50,833 nt of DNA from Bacteroidota bacterium (GCA_947447155.1 CANFIN010000010.1:1-50833); one strand, 5' to 3'; counted from the first letter of the stretch, positions 31,268-41,370 are shown. A program made the numbers and translations. Notes: a model not told the origin generated them from the sequence alone.

Positions 31268-32443
31268 CTAAACTTTTTCAAAAATACCCGCAGCACCTTG
31301 TCCAGTACCAACACACATGGTAACCATTCCGTATTTTTTGTTTGTCAATTCTAATTCATTCATTAATTGAACTGTCAGCTTTGCGCCACTACAACCTAAT
31401 GGATGACCTAACGCTATCGCACCACCGTTAACATTAACTATATCCTGATTGATATCAAGCTTACGCAATACAGCTAATGACTGCGATGCAAATGCTTCGT
31501 TCAGTTCAATCAAATCAATATTGTTTAATGTTAATCCTGATTTCTTTAATACCATCGGTATCGCTTCAATAGGTCCAATGCCCATTATGCGTGGTTCTAC
31601 ACCAACAACAGCATAGTTTACAAAACGCAATCGTGGAGTTAAATTATGTTCTTTTAAAAACTTCTCAGATACTACCAGAACAAATGCAGCTCCATCCGAT
31701 GTCTGCGATGAATTGCCAGCTGTTATACATCCTTGCGCATCAAATACAGGCTTTAAAGTGCTCAACTTTTCAATTGAAGTATCTGCACGGGGACCTTCAT
31801 CTGTATCAAATGTGAAGCTGACTTTCTTTTGCTTGAAGTTTTCATCAAGTAACAGTTCGTCAACATGAATAGGTGAAATCTGCGATTTGAATTTACCTTC
31901 TTTAATTGCTTTTACTGCTTTCTGATGACTGTTATAAGAAAACATGTCCTGGTCTTCACGCGAAACCTGGTATTCTTTAGCTACTGCCTCTGCAGTCAGT
32001 CCCATACCCCAATAGTATTCAGGATTTGATTTTGCTACTTCATAGTTAGGTACGATTCGCCAACCACCAAACGGAATAGGCGACATGCTTTCAACACCAC
32101 CAGCAAGAATGCAATCTGATAAGCCTGCATTAATTTTAGCAGCTGCAATAGCGATTGTTTCTAGTCCTGATGCACAATAACGATTAACCGTCATGCCTGG
32201 CACCTTGACCGTGTTCAATCCCATTAATGAAATCATTCGACCAATGTTTAATCCCTGCTCTGCCTCTGGTGTGGCATTACCAACAATAACATCCTCAATA
32301 AGGTTTACATCAAAATTATCCAATGAGCTAATCAAATATTTCACTACAGTTGATGCTAGATCATCAGGTCGTACATTTTTTAACTTGCCTTTAGGTGCTT
32401 TGCCTACGGCAGATCGAAATCCGGTAACAATATATGCGTTCAT
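31268..32443 (-). CDS. fadA: Acetyl-CoA C-acyltransferase (3-ketoacyl-CoA thiolase)
   Basis: A 391-residue thiolase. It cleaves 3-ketoacyl-CoA with CoA, the last beta-oxidation step. The nucleophilic Cys lies in VNRYCASGLETIA, the GGVESMSP motif follows, the base His is in GGAIALGHPLGCSGA, and the second Cys is in MVTMCVGTGQG. NEAFASQ is also conserved. Length and motifs fit FadA-type degradative thiolases. Upstream on the same strand are a terminator and the MORN-like gene, then the HADH/ECH fusion; so thiolase likely has its own promoter in the 32444-32488 gap or depends on read-through. Confidence 0.94.
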   Translation of the reverse strand: MNAYIVTGFRSAVGKAPKGKLKNVRPDDLASTVVKYLISSLDNFDVNLIEDVIVGNATPEAEQGLNIGRMISLMGLNTVKVPGMTVNRYCASGLETIAIAAAKINAGLSDCILAGGVESMSPIPFGGWRIVPNYEVAKSNPEYYWGMGLTAEAVAKEYQVSREDQDMFSYNSHQKAVKAIKEGKFKSQISPIHVDELLLDENFKQKKVSFTFDTDEGPRADTSIEKLSTLKPVFDAQGCITAGNSSQTSDGAAFVLVVSEKFLKEHNLTPRLRFVNYAVVGVEPRIMGIGPIEAIPMVLKKSGLTLNNIDLIELNEAFASQSLAVLRKLDINQDIVNVNGGAIALGHPLGCSGAKLTVQLMNELELTNKKYGMVTMCVGTGQGAAGIFEKV

Positions 32444-32451
32444 AAAATGAT

Positions 32452-32478
32452 ATAAAAAAACCCGCTTATCAGCGGGTT
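32452..32478 (-). terminator. Intrinsic terminator of the MORN-like gene
   Basis: AACCCGCT and AGCGGGTT pair across a four-base loop and are followed on the minus strand by seven T residues. It lies ten bases after the stop codon and separates this gene from thiolase. Confidence 0.9.
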
Positions 32479-32488
32479 GGATTTGAAG

Positions 32489-33139
32489 TTACTTCTTGGT
32501 AGTGTCCGCCGGTGCGCTATTATTTCCACCCGCCGGCGATGTAGTACCAGCTGGCTTTCCAGGGGTTTTTGCTTTCTTAGCATCAGCAGCTTTCTTAGCA
32601 TCAGCAGCTTTTCTCGCTTCTTCAGCAGCAGCTTTTTGATCGATACCGTCTTTAAAAGTAGAGGTTGCTATCAACTGTCCTTTGCGATTAAAAGTGCGCC
32701 ACTCGCCATCTTTTTTGTTATTCTTGTATGCACCTTCCGATGCTATCTCGCCATCTTCAAAATAGCGCGTCCATTTACCATCTTTCTTTCCAGCTATGTA
32801 TTCACCTTCTTGTTTTACTGTTCCAGAATAGTAATACCTTTTATAAACACCCTCTTTTATTCCGTTTTGGAATTCTTGTTCTTCCATTATCTTTCCATAC
32901 GGATAATAGCGTTTAGAAACACCTTGACGCTTATCATTTAGATATTCAACCTCTGTCATGATGTCTCCGTAGGAGTTAAAGGTCTTCCAAGTTCCTTGCT
33001 TTTGACCAAACTCATCGGTCTTATTACGATGTTTTTCTTTGCCCGGCGCATACTTCGGTTTTTCCTCTGTTTGCGAGAAGCTAATAAAAGGAATCATCAG
33101 AAGGGACAAGAATAAGATTTTGTACTTATGCATATGCAA
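32489..33139 (-). CDS. Exported MORN-like/YwqK-type repeat protein
   Basis: A 216-residue protein. Residues 1-22 form a signal peptide (ILFLSLLMIPFISFS then Q). Residues 50-170 hold about five ~23-residue repeats of the MORN_2/YwqK type with G-x-W-x-x-Y/F patterns (GTWKTFNSYGDI, GVSKRYYPYGKI, GVYKRYYYSGTV, GKWTRYFEDGEI, GEWRTFNRKGQL). A C-terminal tail of Ala/Lys repeats and then Gly/Pro/Ser/Thr ends in KK. Some genomes label such proteins as YwqK antitoxins, but here no toxin partner is present. The repeats probably bind a partner in the periplasm or on the surface. It is 33 bases after the HADH/ECH gene. Confidence 0.85.
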   Translation of the reverse strand: MHMHKYKILFLSLLMIPFISFSQTEEKPKYAPGKEKHRNKTDEFGQKQGTWKTFNSYGDIMTEVEYLNDKRQGVSKRYYPYGKIMEEQEFQNGIKEGVYKRYYYSGTVKQEGEYIAGKKDGKWTRYFEDGEIASEGAYKNNKKDGEWRTFNRKGQLIATSTFKDGIDQKAAAEEARKAADAKKAADAKKAKTPGKPAGTTSPAGGNNSAPADTTKK

Positions 33140-33172
33140 CAGTTTTTTCAGGTGTTAAAATTAATAACTTAT

Positions 33173-35581
33173 TTAATTTCTCAAAGGTTTTCCGGTAGTT
33201 AATATCGATTGAATGCGTTCTAATGTCTTTTTTTCACCGATTAATGATAAAAACGCCTCTCTTTCAAGGTCTAAAAGGTACTGTTCTGAAACTTCCGTTG
33301 GTGCTGACAACTCGCCTCCGCATAATACATAGCCAAGCTTTTTGCTAATTAATTCATCATGACTGGATATATAATTCCCGCTTCTCATACTATTTGCCCC
33401 TGCCCAAATTAGCCCTAAGCCCTGTTTTCCTAAAACTTTGATGTTGTTTTGCTGGACGGGTTGCGTATATCCCGCATCAGCTAGACCAATAGCAGCGTTT
33501 CTGGCGTCAAAAAGCAAATGACTTTTATTCATAGTTATTGCATCACGACCTGTTTTTAATATTCCTAGTTCAAATGCTTCTTTAGCGGATGTTGATACTT
33601 TCGCTTGCCCAATAGTTAAAAAATTAGCTCGTAGTGCGTTTAATTCGATATCGCCATCTTTTAATTGGTTAGAAAATCGTAAAGCCATTTCTTTTGTACC
33701 TCCTCCGCCTGGTATTAATCCAACACCGAATTCTACAAGTCCTGAATATAGTTCTGCATGTGCTTGAACTTTATCTGCATGTAAAGTCATTTCGCATCCG
33801 CCTCCAAGGGTAAGTCCAAAAGGCGCAACAACAACTGGTATCGACGAATAACGCACACGCATATTCATGTTCTGAAACATACGAATGGCCATATCAATCT
33901 CTTCATATTCTTGCTCAATAGCCATCATAAAAATCATTGCTAAATTGGCCCCAGCTGAAAAGTTTGCACCTTCGTTTCCTATAACTAGTCCCTTGTAGCT
34001 TTTTTCAGCAAGTTCGATTGCTTTATTAACTCCTGCAATTACTTCCCCACCCATAGTGTTCATTTTTGTTGTGAACTCACAACAGATAACATCTTCTCCT
34101 ATGTCAATTATATTGCACCCATTATTCTTCCAAATAGTTTTTTCTTTTCTTAACGGATAGAGTTGAATGGTAGATTCTTGATTCGAATTGCTGTGGTACG
34201 AATTCGTATTTGGATCAAAGTAAAAGCTGTTGCCATTTTCATACTTGAAAAATGAAGTAATGTCTGATTCAATCATCTTATAAACCCATGGAGCAGGTGT
34301 GAATCCTAGTTGTTCCATTGCTTTAACCGATTCTTTAATACCAACCGCATCCCATGTTTTAAACGGACCTAATTCCCAACCAAAACCAGCCTCTAACGCT
34401 TCGTCTATACGAAATAAATCGGGCGATATTTCATTGACTTTGTTCGATACAAATTCAAATAAACTAAAGAATGATTTTCTGTAAAAGTCGCCAACCTTAT
34501 CTTTCGCTTGAATTAGTAAAGTAATTCGCTGTCTTGTATCATCAATGCCTTTTGCACTTTCAATCGATTCGTATTTATTCTTTTTCTGAAGACTGTATTC
34601 AAACGTTTTTAAATCAAGTGATAAATAAATGGTTTCCCCTTTTTCATCTTTTGATTTTTTGAAGAATCCTTGTTTCGTTTTATCTCCTAACCATTTATTG
34701 TTAGCCATCTGCTGAATAAACGCTGGCAATTCAAAAGTTTTCTTTTCTTCTCCTTCGGGAAGAGCTGCAGCTAAATTATTGCTGACATGCACCAACGTGT
34801 CAAGGCCAACTACATCACAGGTTCTAAATGTTGCTGATTTAGGTCGACCGATAATAGGCCCCGTGAATAAATCAATATCGTTAATGCTGAAGTCAGATTG
34901 ATCTACTTGGTGAAATAAAGAGGCTATACTGTAAACTCCTATTCGGTTCGCAATAAAAGCTGGCGTATCCAAACATTCGATAGTTGTTTTACCTAAGTAT
35001 AATGAACCATATTGCATCAGAAAATCGACCACCTCTCTTTTAGTCTCTTTACCAGGAATAATTTCTAATAGCTTAAGGTATCTGGGTGGGTTGAAAAAGT
35101 GAGTACCGCAAAAATGTTGTTTAAAGTTTTCACTTCTTTCCTCTGTCAATAATTCAATCGGAATTCCAGAAGTGTTTGTTGTGATTAGCGTGTCTGGCTT
35201 TCTGTGTTTTTCTATTTCTTCATAAAGCTCTTGTTTGATGGCAGCATTTTCAATTATAACTTCAATTATCCAATCGCAGTCACTAATTTTCGTTAAGTCG
35301 TCAGTAAAGTTCCCGGTTTGTATAAAATTTATTGCCGAATTAGAATAAAGAGGAGAGGGTTTTGAGGCAATTGCTGTTATTAATGATGAATCAACAATTC
35401 TGTTCTTAAAAGATGGATGGTCTTTCAAAAAGCCCTTTTTTATTTCTTCTTCTGATAATTCTTTTGGACTAATATCAATAAGCAAAACTGACAAACCAAT
35501 ATTTGCAAAATGACAAGCAATACGCGAACCCATTATCCCTGAACCTAAAACCGCAACTTTCTTGATAGTTCTCTTCGACAT
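33173..35581 (-). CDS. 3-hydroxyacyl-CoA dehydrogenase / enoyl-CoA hydratase fusion
   Basis: An 802-residue bifunctional beta-oxidation enzyme. The dehydrogenase half comes first: NAD-binding Rossmann at residues 7-35 (VAVLGSGIMGSRIACHFANIG), the catalytic region with GTHFFNPPRYLKLLEII, then the C-terminal helical domains. The crotonase half occupies about residues 495-700, with the oxyanion segments FSAGANLA and FGLTLGGGCEMTLH, and VGLIPGGGGTKE. This order is the reverse of enteric FadB, where hydratase precedes dehydrogenase, and it is the usual Bacteroidota layout. It hydrates trans-2-enoyl-CoA and oxidises L-3-hydroxyacyl-CoA. Acyl-CoA dehydrogenase (19244) and thiolase (31268) complete the cycle. 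Confidence 0.94.
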   Translation of the reverse strand: MSKRTIKKVAVLGSGIMGSRIACHFANIGLSVLLIDISPKELSEEEIKKGFLKDHPSFKNRIVDSSLITAIASKPSPLYSNSAINFIQTGNFTDDLTKISDCDWIIEVIIENAAIKQELYEEIEKHRKPDTLITTNTSGIPIELLTEERSENFKQHFCGTHFFNPPRYLKLLEIIPGKETKREVVDFLMQYGSLYLGKTTIECLDTPAFIANRIGVYSIASLFHQVDQSDFSINDIDLFTGPIIGRPKSATFRTCDVVGLDTLVHVSNNLAAALPEGEEKKTFELPAFIQQMANNKWLGDKTKQGFFKKSKDEKGETIYLSLDLKTFEYSLQKKNKYESIESAKGIDDTRQRITLLIQAKDKVGDFYRKSFFSLFEFVSNKVNEISPDLFRIDEALEAGFGWELGPFKTWDAVGIKESVKAMEQLGFTPAPWVYKMIESDITSFFKYENGNSFYFDPNTNSYHSNSNQESTIQLYPLRKEKTIWKNNGCNIIDIGEDVICCEFTTKMNTMGGEVIAGVNKAIELAEKSYKGLVIGNEGANFSAGANLAMIFMMAIEQEYEEIDMAIRMFQNMNMRVRYSSIPVVVAPFGLTLGGGCEMTLHADKVQAHAELYSGLVEFGVGLIPGGGGTKEMALRFSNQLKDGDIELNALRANFLTIGQAKVSTSAKEAFELGILKTGRDAITMNKSHLLFDARNAAIGLADAGYTQPVQQNNIKVLGKQGLGLIWAGANSMRSGNYISSHDELISKKLGYVLCGGELSAPTEVSEQYLLDLEREAFLSLIGEKKTLERIQSILTTGKPLRN

Positions 35582-35761
35582 AAAAATAAAAGAATTTTAA
35601 TCTTTCGAATATAGCAAAATATGCTGGTCTAAATTTGATTCTTCAAAAAAAGAATTCAACCAATTTCCAAGCTTATTTTGTTCAGGCAATTCATTTTTAT
35701 TAAGTACAAAGGCTCAGGAAATTTAATAAGAAATGAATTTATATTATATCAAACATTATTT

Positions 35762-35769
35762 TAACTTTG
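35762..35769 (+). promoter_or_regulatory. -7 box TAACTTTG of the DUF5606 gene
   Basis: TAACTTTG followed by CATCC, a very common Bacteroidota promoter end, 22 bases before the ATG. The divergent HADH/ECH gene starts about 180 bases to the left. Confidence 0.65.
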
Positions 35770-35791
35770 CATCCTTAATAAAAATAAGACT

Positions 35792-36310
35792 ATGAGTTTC
35801 GAGAAAATTATTTCAGTGCCGGGTATGCCAGGTTTATACAAAATGGTTGCTCAAATGCGTAATGGCGGATTTATCGTTGAAGGTTTATCTGATAATAAGA
35901 GAATGCCAGTTTCTTCCACACAAAGAATTGTGATGTTAAAAGATGTGGCAATATATACTTACGAAGAGGATATGCCTCTTTATGATGCTTTTAAAAAAAT
36001 GAAAGACGATGATGCAAGTTCTTCTTCTATTACAACAAAATCGGAGCCTGCAGATTTGAAAGCAGTATTAAAGAAAGTATTGCCTGAGTACGATGAAGAG
36101 CGTGTTCATATTTCAGATATCCGTAAAATATTCTCATGGTATAATTTGCTGAAAGATTTAGTTGGCACTCCTGAAAGCGAAGCTATCATGAATCCACAAG
36201 TTGAAAGCGTGGAGGAGCCCGTTGCAGAAGAAAAAGTAGAAGAAATGAAGGAAGTCAAAACTCCCAAAAAAAGAGCCTCGAAAAAAACAATCGATAACGA
36301 AACAAAATAA
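35792..36310 (+). CDS. DUF5606 domain protein (Bacteroidota-specific)
   Basis: A 172-residue protein. Residues 1-75 (SVPGMPGLYKMVAQMRNGGFIVEGL then RMPVSSTQRIVMLKDVAIYT) form a compact beta-rich domain, and the next ~50 residues (LKAVLKKVLPEYDEERVHISDIRKIFSWYNLL) are helical. This matches the DUF5606 family that is widespread in Bacteroidota, function unknown. The last ~40 residues are a charged Glu/Lys tail. It has its own promoter and strong terminator, so it is monocistronic. The narrow phylogenetic spread suggests a housekeeping role special to the phylum, but this is inference. Confidence 0.85.
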   Translation: MSFEKIISVPGMPGLYKMVAQMRNGGFIVEGLSDNKRMPVSSTQRIVMLKDVAIYTYEEDMPLYDAFKKMKDDDASSSSITTKSEPADLKAVLKKVLPEYDEERVHISDIRKIFSWYNLLKDLVGTPESEAIMNPQVESVEEPVAEEKVEEMKEVKTPKKRASKKTIDNETK

Positions 36311-36345
36311 AAATAAAGCCCCTACCTTAGGGGCTTTATTTTTAT
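36311..36345 (+). terminator. Intrinsic terminator of the DUF5606 gene
   Basis: AAATAAAGCCCCTA and TAGGGGCTTTATTT form a perfect 14-bp stem around CCT, with T residues after. It is bidirectional in form and ends nine bases before the next ATG. Confidence 0.92.
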
Positions 36346-36353
36346 AATTAATC

Positions 36354-38081
36354 ATGGAATTTACAAACGATTTACTGAGCTATAAATTAACTAGAAGTTA
36401 TCTACCTGAAAATTTTACATTTCAAAATTGGGAAGATATTCGCGATTATTTCGAAGATTTAAAAAACAGAACTTTTTTAAATGAAAGCGATATTGAAAAA
36501 TGGCTAAACAACAGAAGCGAACTTGAAGCTGCTTTGCAAGAGAATGTTGGTTGGAAGTATATTCGTATGAGTTGTGATACAGCAAATGAAGAATTTGCTA
36601 AAGATTATACTTTTTTTGTGACAGTGCTTCAGCCTAAAATAGCTCCTTACAGCAACGATCTTGATTTGAAATTGCTCGCTTACGAAGGATTGAATAACTA
36701 TAATAAAGATGGTTTTGGTATCTTGTTACGCCAAATAAAAAAAAGAGTAGAGCTTTTTCGTGAAGAGAATATTCCATTGATCGCTGAATTGCAGAACAAG
36801 GAGCAAGAGTATGCGTCTATTGCTGGAGCGATGTCGGTTGAAATTGATGGCAAAGAGTTAACAATGCAACAAGCCAGTAACTATTTAGAACTTCACGACA
36901 GAAATAAAAGAGAGGAGGTTTATCGTAAAATGATGAACAGAAGGCTGCAGGACAGGGAAAAACTGGACGATTTGTTCGATGAACTTTTATTATTGCGCAA
37001 TAAAATCGCCCTAAACGCAGGGTTTGAGAATTTTAGAGATTATATGTTCGCAAGCTTAGGCCGCTTCGATTATACACCAGCAGATTGTTTTAAATTTCAT
37101 GAAGCAGTCGAAAAACATTTAGTTCAATTAGTAGAACAAAGTGAACTAGAACATCAAAACGATTTAAAATTATCGGAGCTTAGGCCATGGGATTTAGCCG
37201 CAGAACCTGAAGGAAAGTCTGTATTAAAACCTTTTGATGGACACGCTGACTTAATTCAAAAAACAGTGAATTGTTTTAATCAGCTAAATCCTTTTTTAGG
37301 GAGTTGTATTAAAGAACTTCAGGAAAGAAAACATTTAGATTTAGAATCTAGAAAGGGTAAAGCTCCGGGTGGATACAATTATCCGTTATATGAGTCTGGA
37401 TTGCCATTTATATTTATGAATTCCACCAATACACTTAGGGATTTAGTTACAATGGTTCATGAAGGTGGACATGCTGTTCAGTCTATTGTGGATCAGCCCT
37501 TGGGGCTAGTAGATTTTAAAAGTTTGCCAAGCGAAGTTGCTGAGTTAGCATCTATGTCGATGGAATTAATGTCTATGAAGTATTGGGGTAGTTATTTTAC
37601 GGATGCAGAAGAGCTAAAAAGAGCTCAAAAGAAACATCTTGCAGATGTGATAAAAGGGTTACCATGGATAGCTGCTGTTGATGCATTTCAACATTGGATT
37701 TATTTAAATCCCAATCATACTCGATTAGAGAGGAGAGCTCAATGGAAAAATACTTATTCCCGTTTTGCAGGCAAGACAGTAAATTGGGAAGGCATTGAGG
37801 ATGCTAGAGAAAATTTATGGCAAAAGCAATTGCATATATTTGAAGTTCCATTTTATTATATAGAATATGGATTTGCTCAGTTAGGAGCCGTTGCTATGTG
37901 GATGAACTTTTCAAAGAATGAAAGTGCGACATTGCAAAAGTATTTGGAAGCACTATCCTTAGGTTATACTAAGACAATCGGAGAAATTTATAAAACGGCA
38001 GGTATCGAGTTTGATTTTTCAGAAGCTTATGTTAAAGAGCTCGCTGGGTTTTTAGAAAGTAAAATCAAGGAAATAAATTGA
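36354..38081 (+). CDS. M3 family metallopeptidase (oligoendopeptidase F-like)
   Basis: A 575-residue zinc oligopeptidase. The catalytic motif HEGGH (HExxH) lies in TMVHEGGHAVQSIV, with a downstream Glu in PSEVAELASMSMELM as third zinc ligand. The mostly helical fold and the GKAPGGYNYPLYESGLPFIFMN substrate region fit M3 peptidases of the Bacteroidota subgroup. It has no signal peptide, so it acts in the cytoplasm on short peptides. The start (MEFTNDLLS) follows the upstream terminator by only nine bases, so its promoter must overlap the end of the DUF5606 gene or the terminator must leak. Confidence 0.9.
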   Translation: MEFTNDLLSYKLTRSYLPENFTFQNWEDIRDYFEDLKNRTFLNESDIEKWLNNRSELEAALQENVGWKYIRMSCDTANEEFAKDYTFFVTVLQPKIAPYSNDLDLKLLAYEGLNNYNKDGFGILLRQIKKRVELFREENIPLIAELQNKEQEYASIAGAMSVEIDGKELTMQQASNYLELHDRNKREEVYRKMMNRRLQDREKLDDLFDELLLLRNKIALNAGFENFRDYMFASLGRFDYTPADCFKFHEAVEKHLVQLVEQSELEHQNDLKLSELRPWDLAAEPEGKSVLKPFDGHADLIQKTVNCFNQLNPFLGSCIKELQERKHLDLESRKGKAPGGYNYPLYESGLPFIFMNSTNTLRDLVTMVHEGGHAVQSIVDQPLGLVDFKSLPSEVAELASMSMELMSMKYWGSYFTDAEELKRAQKKHLADVIKGLPWIAAVDAFQHWIYLNPNHTRLERRAQWKNTYSRFAGKTVNWEGIEDARENLWQKQLHIFEVPFYYIEYGFAQLGAVAMWMNFSKNESATLQKYLEALSLGYTKTIGEIYKTAGIEFDFSEAYVKELAGFLESKIKEIN

Positions 38082-38101
38082 AAAAAGCAGCTTTTATTGT
38101 A

Positions 38102-38142
38102 ACTTTTTGAGAAGTTTTTCGATTAACAAACCCTCAAAAAGT
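38102..38142. repeat. Inverted repeat upstream of the hybrid histidine kinase
   Basis: ACTTTTTGAG (38102-38111) and CTCAAAAAGT (38133-38142) are exact reverse complements, 21 bases apart, 12 bases upstream of the kinase ATG. It may form a hairpin or be a regulator site. No T-run follows, so it is not a good terminator. Confidence 0.5.
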
Positions 38143-38154
38143 GTAGTTTCTTAG

Positions 38155-41064
38155 ATGATACCAGTTTCTGTTTGGATTTTATTTGTTTTGGCCTTGATAT
38201 TAATTGGGGTCACAGCTTATTTTGTTTCTAGGCATTTTGTTAAAGGGAGTAAGGAAGAAAAAGAAGATTTGTCGTTATCGCTTTATTTAGAGCAGCAAGA
38301 TGTACCATGTATCTTGTTTAGTCATAAAAGCTATAAAGCTATCGATGCTAATCAGATGGCACTTCAGCTATTTGCGATTTATCAAAGATCGATATTGAAA
38401 GAGTTAGTTTTTTCTGATTTTTTTGATGAAAAATTAACTAATGAGGAGGTCAATTTCTTGTTAATTGCTGGAGAAAATGGAGGTTTGACTCGTCAGACTA
38501 TAAATTGCATTAACCGGAACGGGAATATTCTTCCATTGGTATTATCAATGCTGCGATTTAAAAATGGAGATTTTGTATGCAAGTTCGATCATGTTTCTGA
38601 TAAAGAGCAAGAAGTAATAAATCAAGGTTCAGGAAACGTTGTTGGAAATTCAATAGTTAAATCTTACTTTGAAGAAACCCAGGAAAAAACTCATCAATTT
38701 CCTGTTGAAGAAAAGCATGAAAGAGTTCAATTGCCTATTGAAATTGATTCAATTAAAGATGATAGTAATGCGGTAGCTGTAATTGATGTATTTCAAAGGT
38801 TTGTTGATGTGAATGAGCACTTTGCTTATATTACTGGGTACTCCGTAGAAGAGTTGAAAAAAATAACATTGCAGGATTTAATTCATCCAACGCATTCTGT
38901 TATTCATCAAAAATGGCTCAGTGATTTAGTAAAAGGCGTTTCTACTGTTTCGAGCGTAGAGCGAAGCATTATTACTAAGAATAGGAAAAAGGCAGTCGTT
39001 GATTTAATGGCGGCTTTTCTTCCCTCTAGAAATGTTGTCTTTATTACCGCATTTGACAATACCGATTCTAAAAAAACAATCGATAATCTTCTTTCAAACA
39101 GAGAGAACCTAATTGACCTAGTTGAAAATACGGGCGAGTCAATTATGTCTATGAACGCGATAGGAATTATTACTGTTATTAATAGTCAAGCTAAAATTCT
39201 TTTTCGAGAATGTTATGAGGTAATGTTAGAGGAAGGGGATAATCTTATTAATAAACTAAAGCCAGGTTACAAGCAATTGTGGGTTGGTCGTATTCAATCG
39301 GTGCTAAAAGGAGAGACCGTTAATTATAATGATAGCCATCAAATCAATGGCGCTTTTGCTTTTTATGAGGTTATGCTTTATCCAATGAGAAATGAGTTAG
39401 GGCTAATTACCGGATTAAGTTTTTCTGCAAGAGATATTACTGAACGTTTGCAAAAGGAAGAGGAGTTAAAAGTGGCAAAAGATAAAGCAGAGGCTGCAAC
39501 AGTCGCCAAGTCGGAGTTTTTAGCGATTATGAGCCATGAGATTCGTACACCTTTAAATGGATTGATTGGAATTTCGGAATTGTTAAATAACACTAAGCTT
39601 GATGAACAACAAAAAGAGTTTGTTGACATCATGAGACTAAGCGGAGAAGCTTTACTACAAGTAATAAATGACATTCTTGATTTCTCAAAAATAGAAGCCA
39701 ATAAAATGCAGTTGGAAGAAGCGCCTTTTCATGTTGCTGATGTGGTCGAGGAAACAATTGATATATTATCTGCAAAGGCTAAAGAAAAAGGCTTGCTTAT
39801 TAAATCAAAAATCGCATTAAATGTTCCCGAAGCTGTGGTTGGCGATAAGGCTCGGCTTCGTCAAGTGCTTATGAACTTGGTAGGTAATGCAATTAAATTT
39901 ACTGATCGCGGTAGCGTTGAAATAATAGCTATTGCAGAAAATGCAGAAAACTCGAACGATGGATTATTTTTAAAATTCGGTGTTAGTGATACCGGAATGG
40001 GTATGACGAAAGAACAAATGGATATTGCTTTTAACGCGTTTACTCAAGCCGATCAAACCACATTTCGAAAGTATGGAGGAACAGGATTGGGTTTAGCTAT
40101 TTGTAAAACCTTAGTAATGCTTATGGGAGGTAAAATTTGGGCTGAAAGTGAAGTGGGAAAGGGTAGTGATTTTTATTTTACAATTAAAACAAAAGAGACA
40201 AAAATTGTGGAAACAAAAGTTAAAGATGCTCGTCCGAGAAATCAAATAGCAGGCAAGCCTAATTTTGAAATGGGAAAACAATTGCCTGCCAAAATTTTAT
40301 TGGTGGAGGACAATGAAATAAACAGATTGCTCGCATCTAAGCTATTTGGTAGAATTGGTTATCAAATAGAATCCGTTAATGACGGCAGTGATGCAGTTAT
40401 TGCAGTTGGTAAAAACAAGTACGATGTGGTGTTCATGGATATACAAATGAATGGGATGGATGGATTTGAAGCTACCAAGAAAATTAGAGCTCAATTTGGT
40501 CAAATGTGTCCTGTGATAATTGCCATGACGGCCTTCGCTTCTCCAGAAGATAGAAAGGCTTGTATTGATGCTGGGATGGATGATTATGTTTCCAAGCCAA
40601 TCACAATCGATGATTTAGAGCGTATGCTCGTTAAATGGGTAAAAAATCCTAATCCTGAAATAACAATTAGCCAAAGCAAAAATGCACAGCCGAGTAATGT
40701 TGCAATTTCTGACAACTTAGATTTAACAGCCGTTAAACGCTTAATTGATATAGGAAATGCTTCTGATAAAAATTTTACAGCTCAACTTTTGGAAATGTTT
40801 GCCATCCAAGTGCCAAAACTAATTGCAGATATTAACGCGGGTTTAAATCAAAATGATTTAGATATGGTTTGGAAGTCTGCACATAAACTAAAAGGCACTT
40901 GCTTAAATATAGGAGCCATAAAATTATCTGCACTTTGTAAAGAAATGGAATCTAAAGGGCGAAATGGTGATAGTTCAGGGTTAAAAGGAATAGCTTTGCA
41001 ATTAGAAATAGAGTTTAAAGCAGCCGTAAAAGACTTAGGGAAGCTATTTTTAGCCAATTTGTAA
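38155..41064 (+). CDS. Hybrid sensor histidine kinase/response regulator with HPt
   Basis: A 969-residue multi-step phosphorelay protein. One membrane helix at residues 5-24. PAS-like sensor domains at about 45-150, 200-310 and 320-435 (the last ends in [13 protein letters not shown]). Coiled coil 435-455. HisKA dimerisation domain with phospho-acceptor H461 in [11 protein letters not shown]. HATPase with N ([11 protein letters not shown]), G1 (DTGMGM) and G2 (GGTGLGLAI) boxes. Receiver at ~715-830 with acceptor D762 in VFMDIQM. HPt at ~870-950 with H910 in AHKLKG. This is a BarA/ArcB-like tripartite layout, so the output should pass from the HPt to a separate response regulator. Only one helix means sensing is probably cytoplasmic. 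No partner gene is adjacent. Confidence 0.93.
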   Translation: MIPVSVWILFVLALILIGVTAYFVSRHFVKGSKEEKEDLSLSLYLEQQDVPCILFSHKSYKAIDANQMALQLFAIYQRSILKELVFSDFFDEKLTNEEVNFLLIAGENGGLTRQTINCINRNGNILPLVLSMLRFKNGDFVCKFDHVSDKEQEVINQGSGNVVGNSIVKSYFEETQEKTHQFPVEEKHERVQLPIEIDSIKDDSNAVAVIDVFQRFVDVNEHFAYITGYSVEELKKITLQDLIHPTHSVIHQKWLSDLVKGVSTVSSVERSIITKNRKKAVVDLMAAFLPSRNVVFITAFDNTDSKKTIDNLLSNRENLIDLVENTGESIMSMNAIGIITVINSQAKILFRECYEVMLEEGDNLINKLKPGYKQLWVGRIQSVLKGETVNYNDSHQINGAFAFYEVMLYPMRNELGLITGLSFSARDITERLQKEEELKVAKDKAEAATVAKSEFLAIMSHEIRTPLNGLIGISELLNNTKLDEQQKEFVDIMRLSGEALLQVINDILDFSKIEANKMQLEEAPFHVADVVEETIDILSAKAKEKGLLIKSKIALNVPEAVVGDKARLRQVLMNLVGNAIKFTDRGSVEIIAIAENAENSNDGLFLKFGVSDTGMGMTKEQMDIAFNAFTQADQTTFRKYGGTGLGLAICKTLVMLMGGKIWAESEVGKGSDFYFTIKTKETKIVETKVKDARPRNQIAGKPNFEMGKQLPAKILLVEDNEINRLLASKLFGRIGYQIESVNDGSDAVIAVGKNKYDVVFMDIQMNGMDGFEATKKIRAQFGQMCPVIIAMTAFASPEDRKACIDAGMDDYVSKPITIDDLERMLVKWVKNPNPEITISQSKNAQPSNVAISDNLDLTAVKRLIDIGNASDKNFTAQLLEMFAIQVPKLIADINAGLNQNDLDMVWKSAHKLKGTCLNIGAIKLSALCKEMESKGRNGDSSGLKGIALQLEIEFKAAVKDLGKLFLANL

Positions 41065-41083
41065 ACATATTTTTAAAATTACA

Positions 41084-41114
41084 TTTGTTTTGATTAAAAA
41101 TATTTTTAATTTTG
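41084..41114 (+). promoter_or_regulatory. Consensus Bacteroidota promoter of rpsU
   Basis: TTTG at 41084-41087, a 19-bp spacer and TAATTTTG at 41107-41114, followed by CCATCC. It fits the TTTG-N19-TAnnTTTG consensus exactly. Confidence 0.85.
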
Positions 41115-41149
41115 CCATCCGTTTAATAAAAACTAGAGGAATTTAAATT

Positions 41150-41344
41150 ATGATTATTGTACCTATTAAGGAAAACGAAACAATTGACAAGGCACTTAAG
41201 AAATTCAAGAAGAAATTCGAAAAGACAGGTATTGTAAAGCAGTTAAGATCGCGTCAAGCATTCGAAAAACCATCTATATCTCGTCGTACGGAAATTAAGA
41301 AGGCGATTTATAAGAATCATTTGATTTCACAAATTCAAGCTTAG
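41150..41344 (+). CDS. rpsU: 30S ribosomal protein bS21
   Basis: A 64-residue basic bS21. MIIVPIKENETIDKALKKFKKKFE and the RSRQAFEKPSISRRTEIKKAI core are characteristic. It binds the 30S platform near the 3' end of 16S rRNA. In Bacteroidota bS21 together with bS18 and bS6 holds the anti-Shine-Dalgarno tail, which fits the scarcity of Shine-Dalgarno sequences in this window. A purine-rich AGAGGA precedes the start by nine bases. Its promoter is the best consensus seen, and a terminator follows. Confidence 0.95.
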   Translation: MIIVPIKENETIDKALKKFKKKFEKTGIVKQLRSRQAFEKPSISRRTEIKKAIYKNHLISQIQA

Positions 41345-41370
41345 TTTTAGGCATTAATATCTGATACTAT

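Noticed and set aside
32489-33139. Toxin-antitoxin function of the YwqK-type protein
   Set aside because: The protein has a signal peptide, and no toxin gene is adjacent; the antitoxin label comes from name transfer only.
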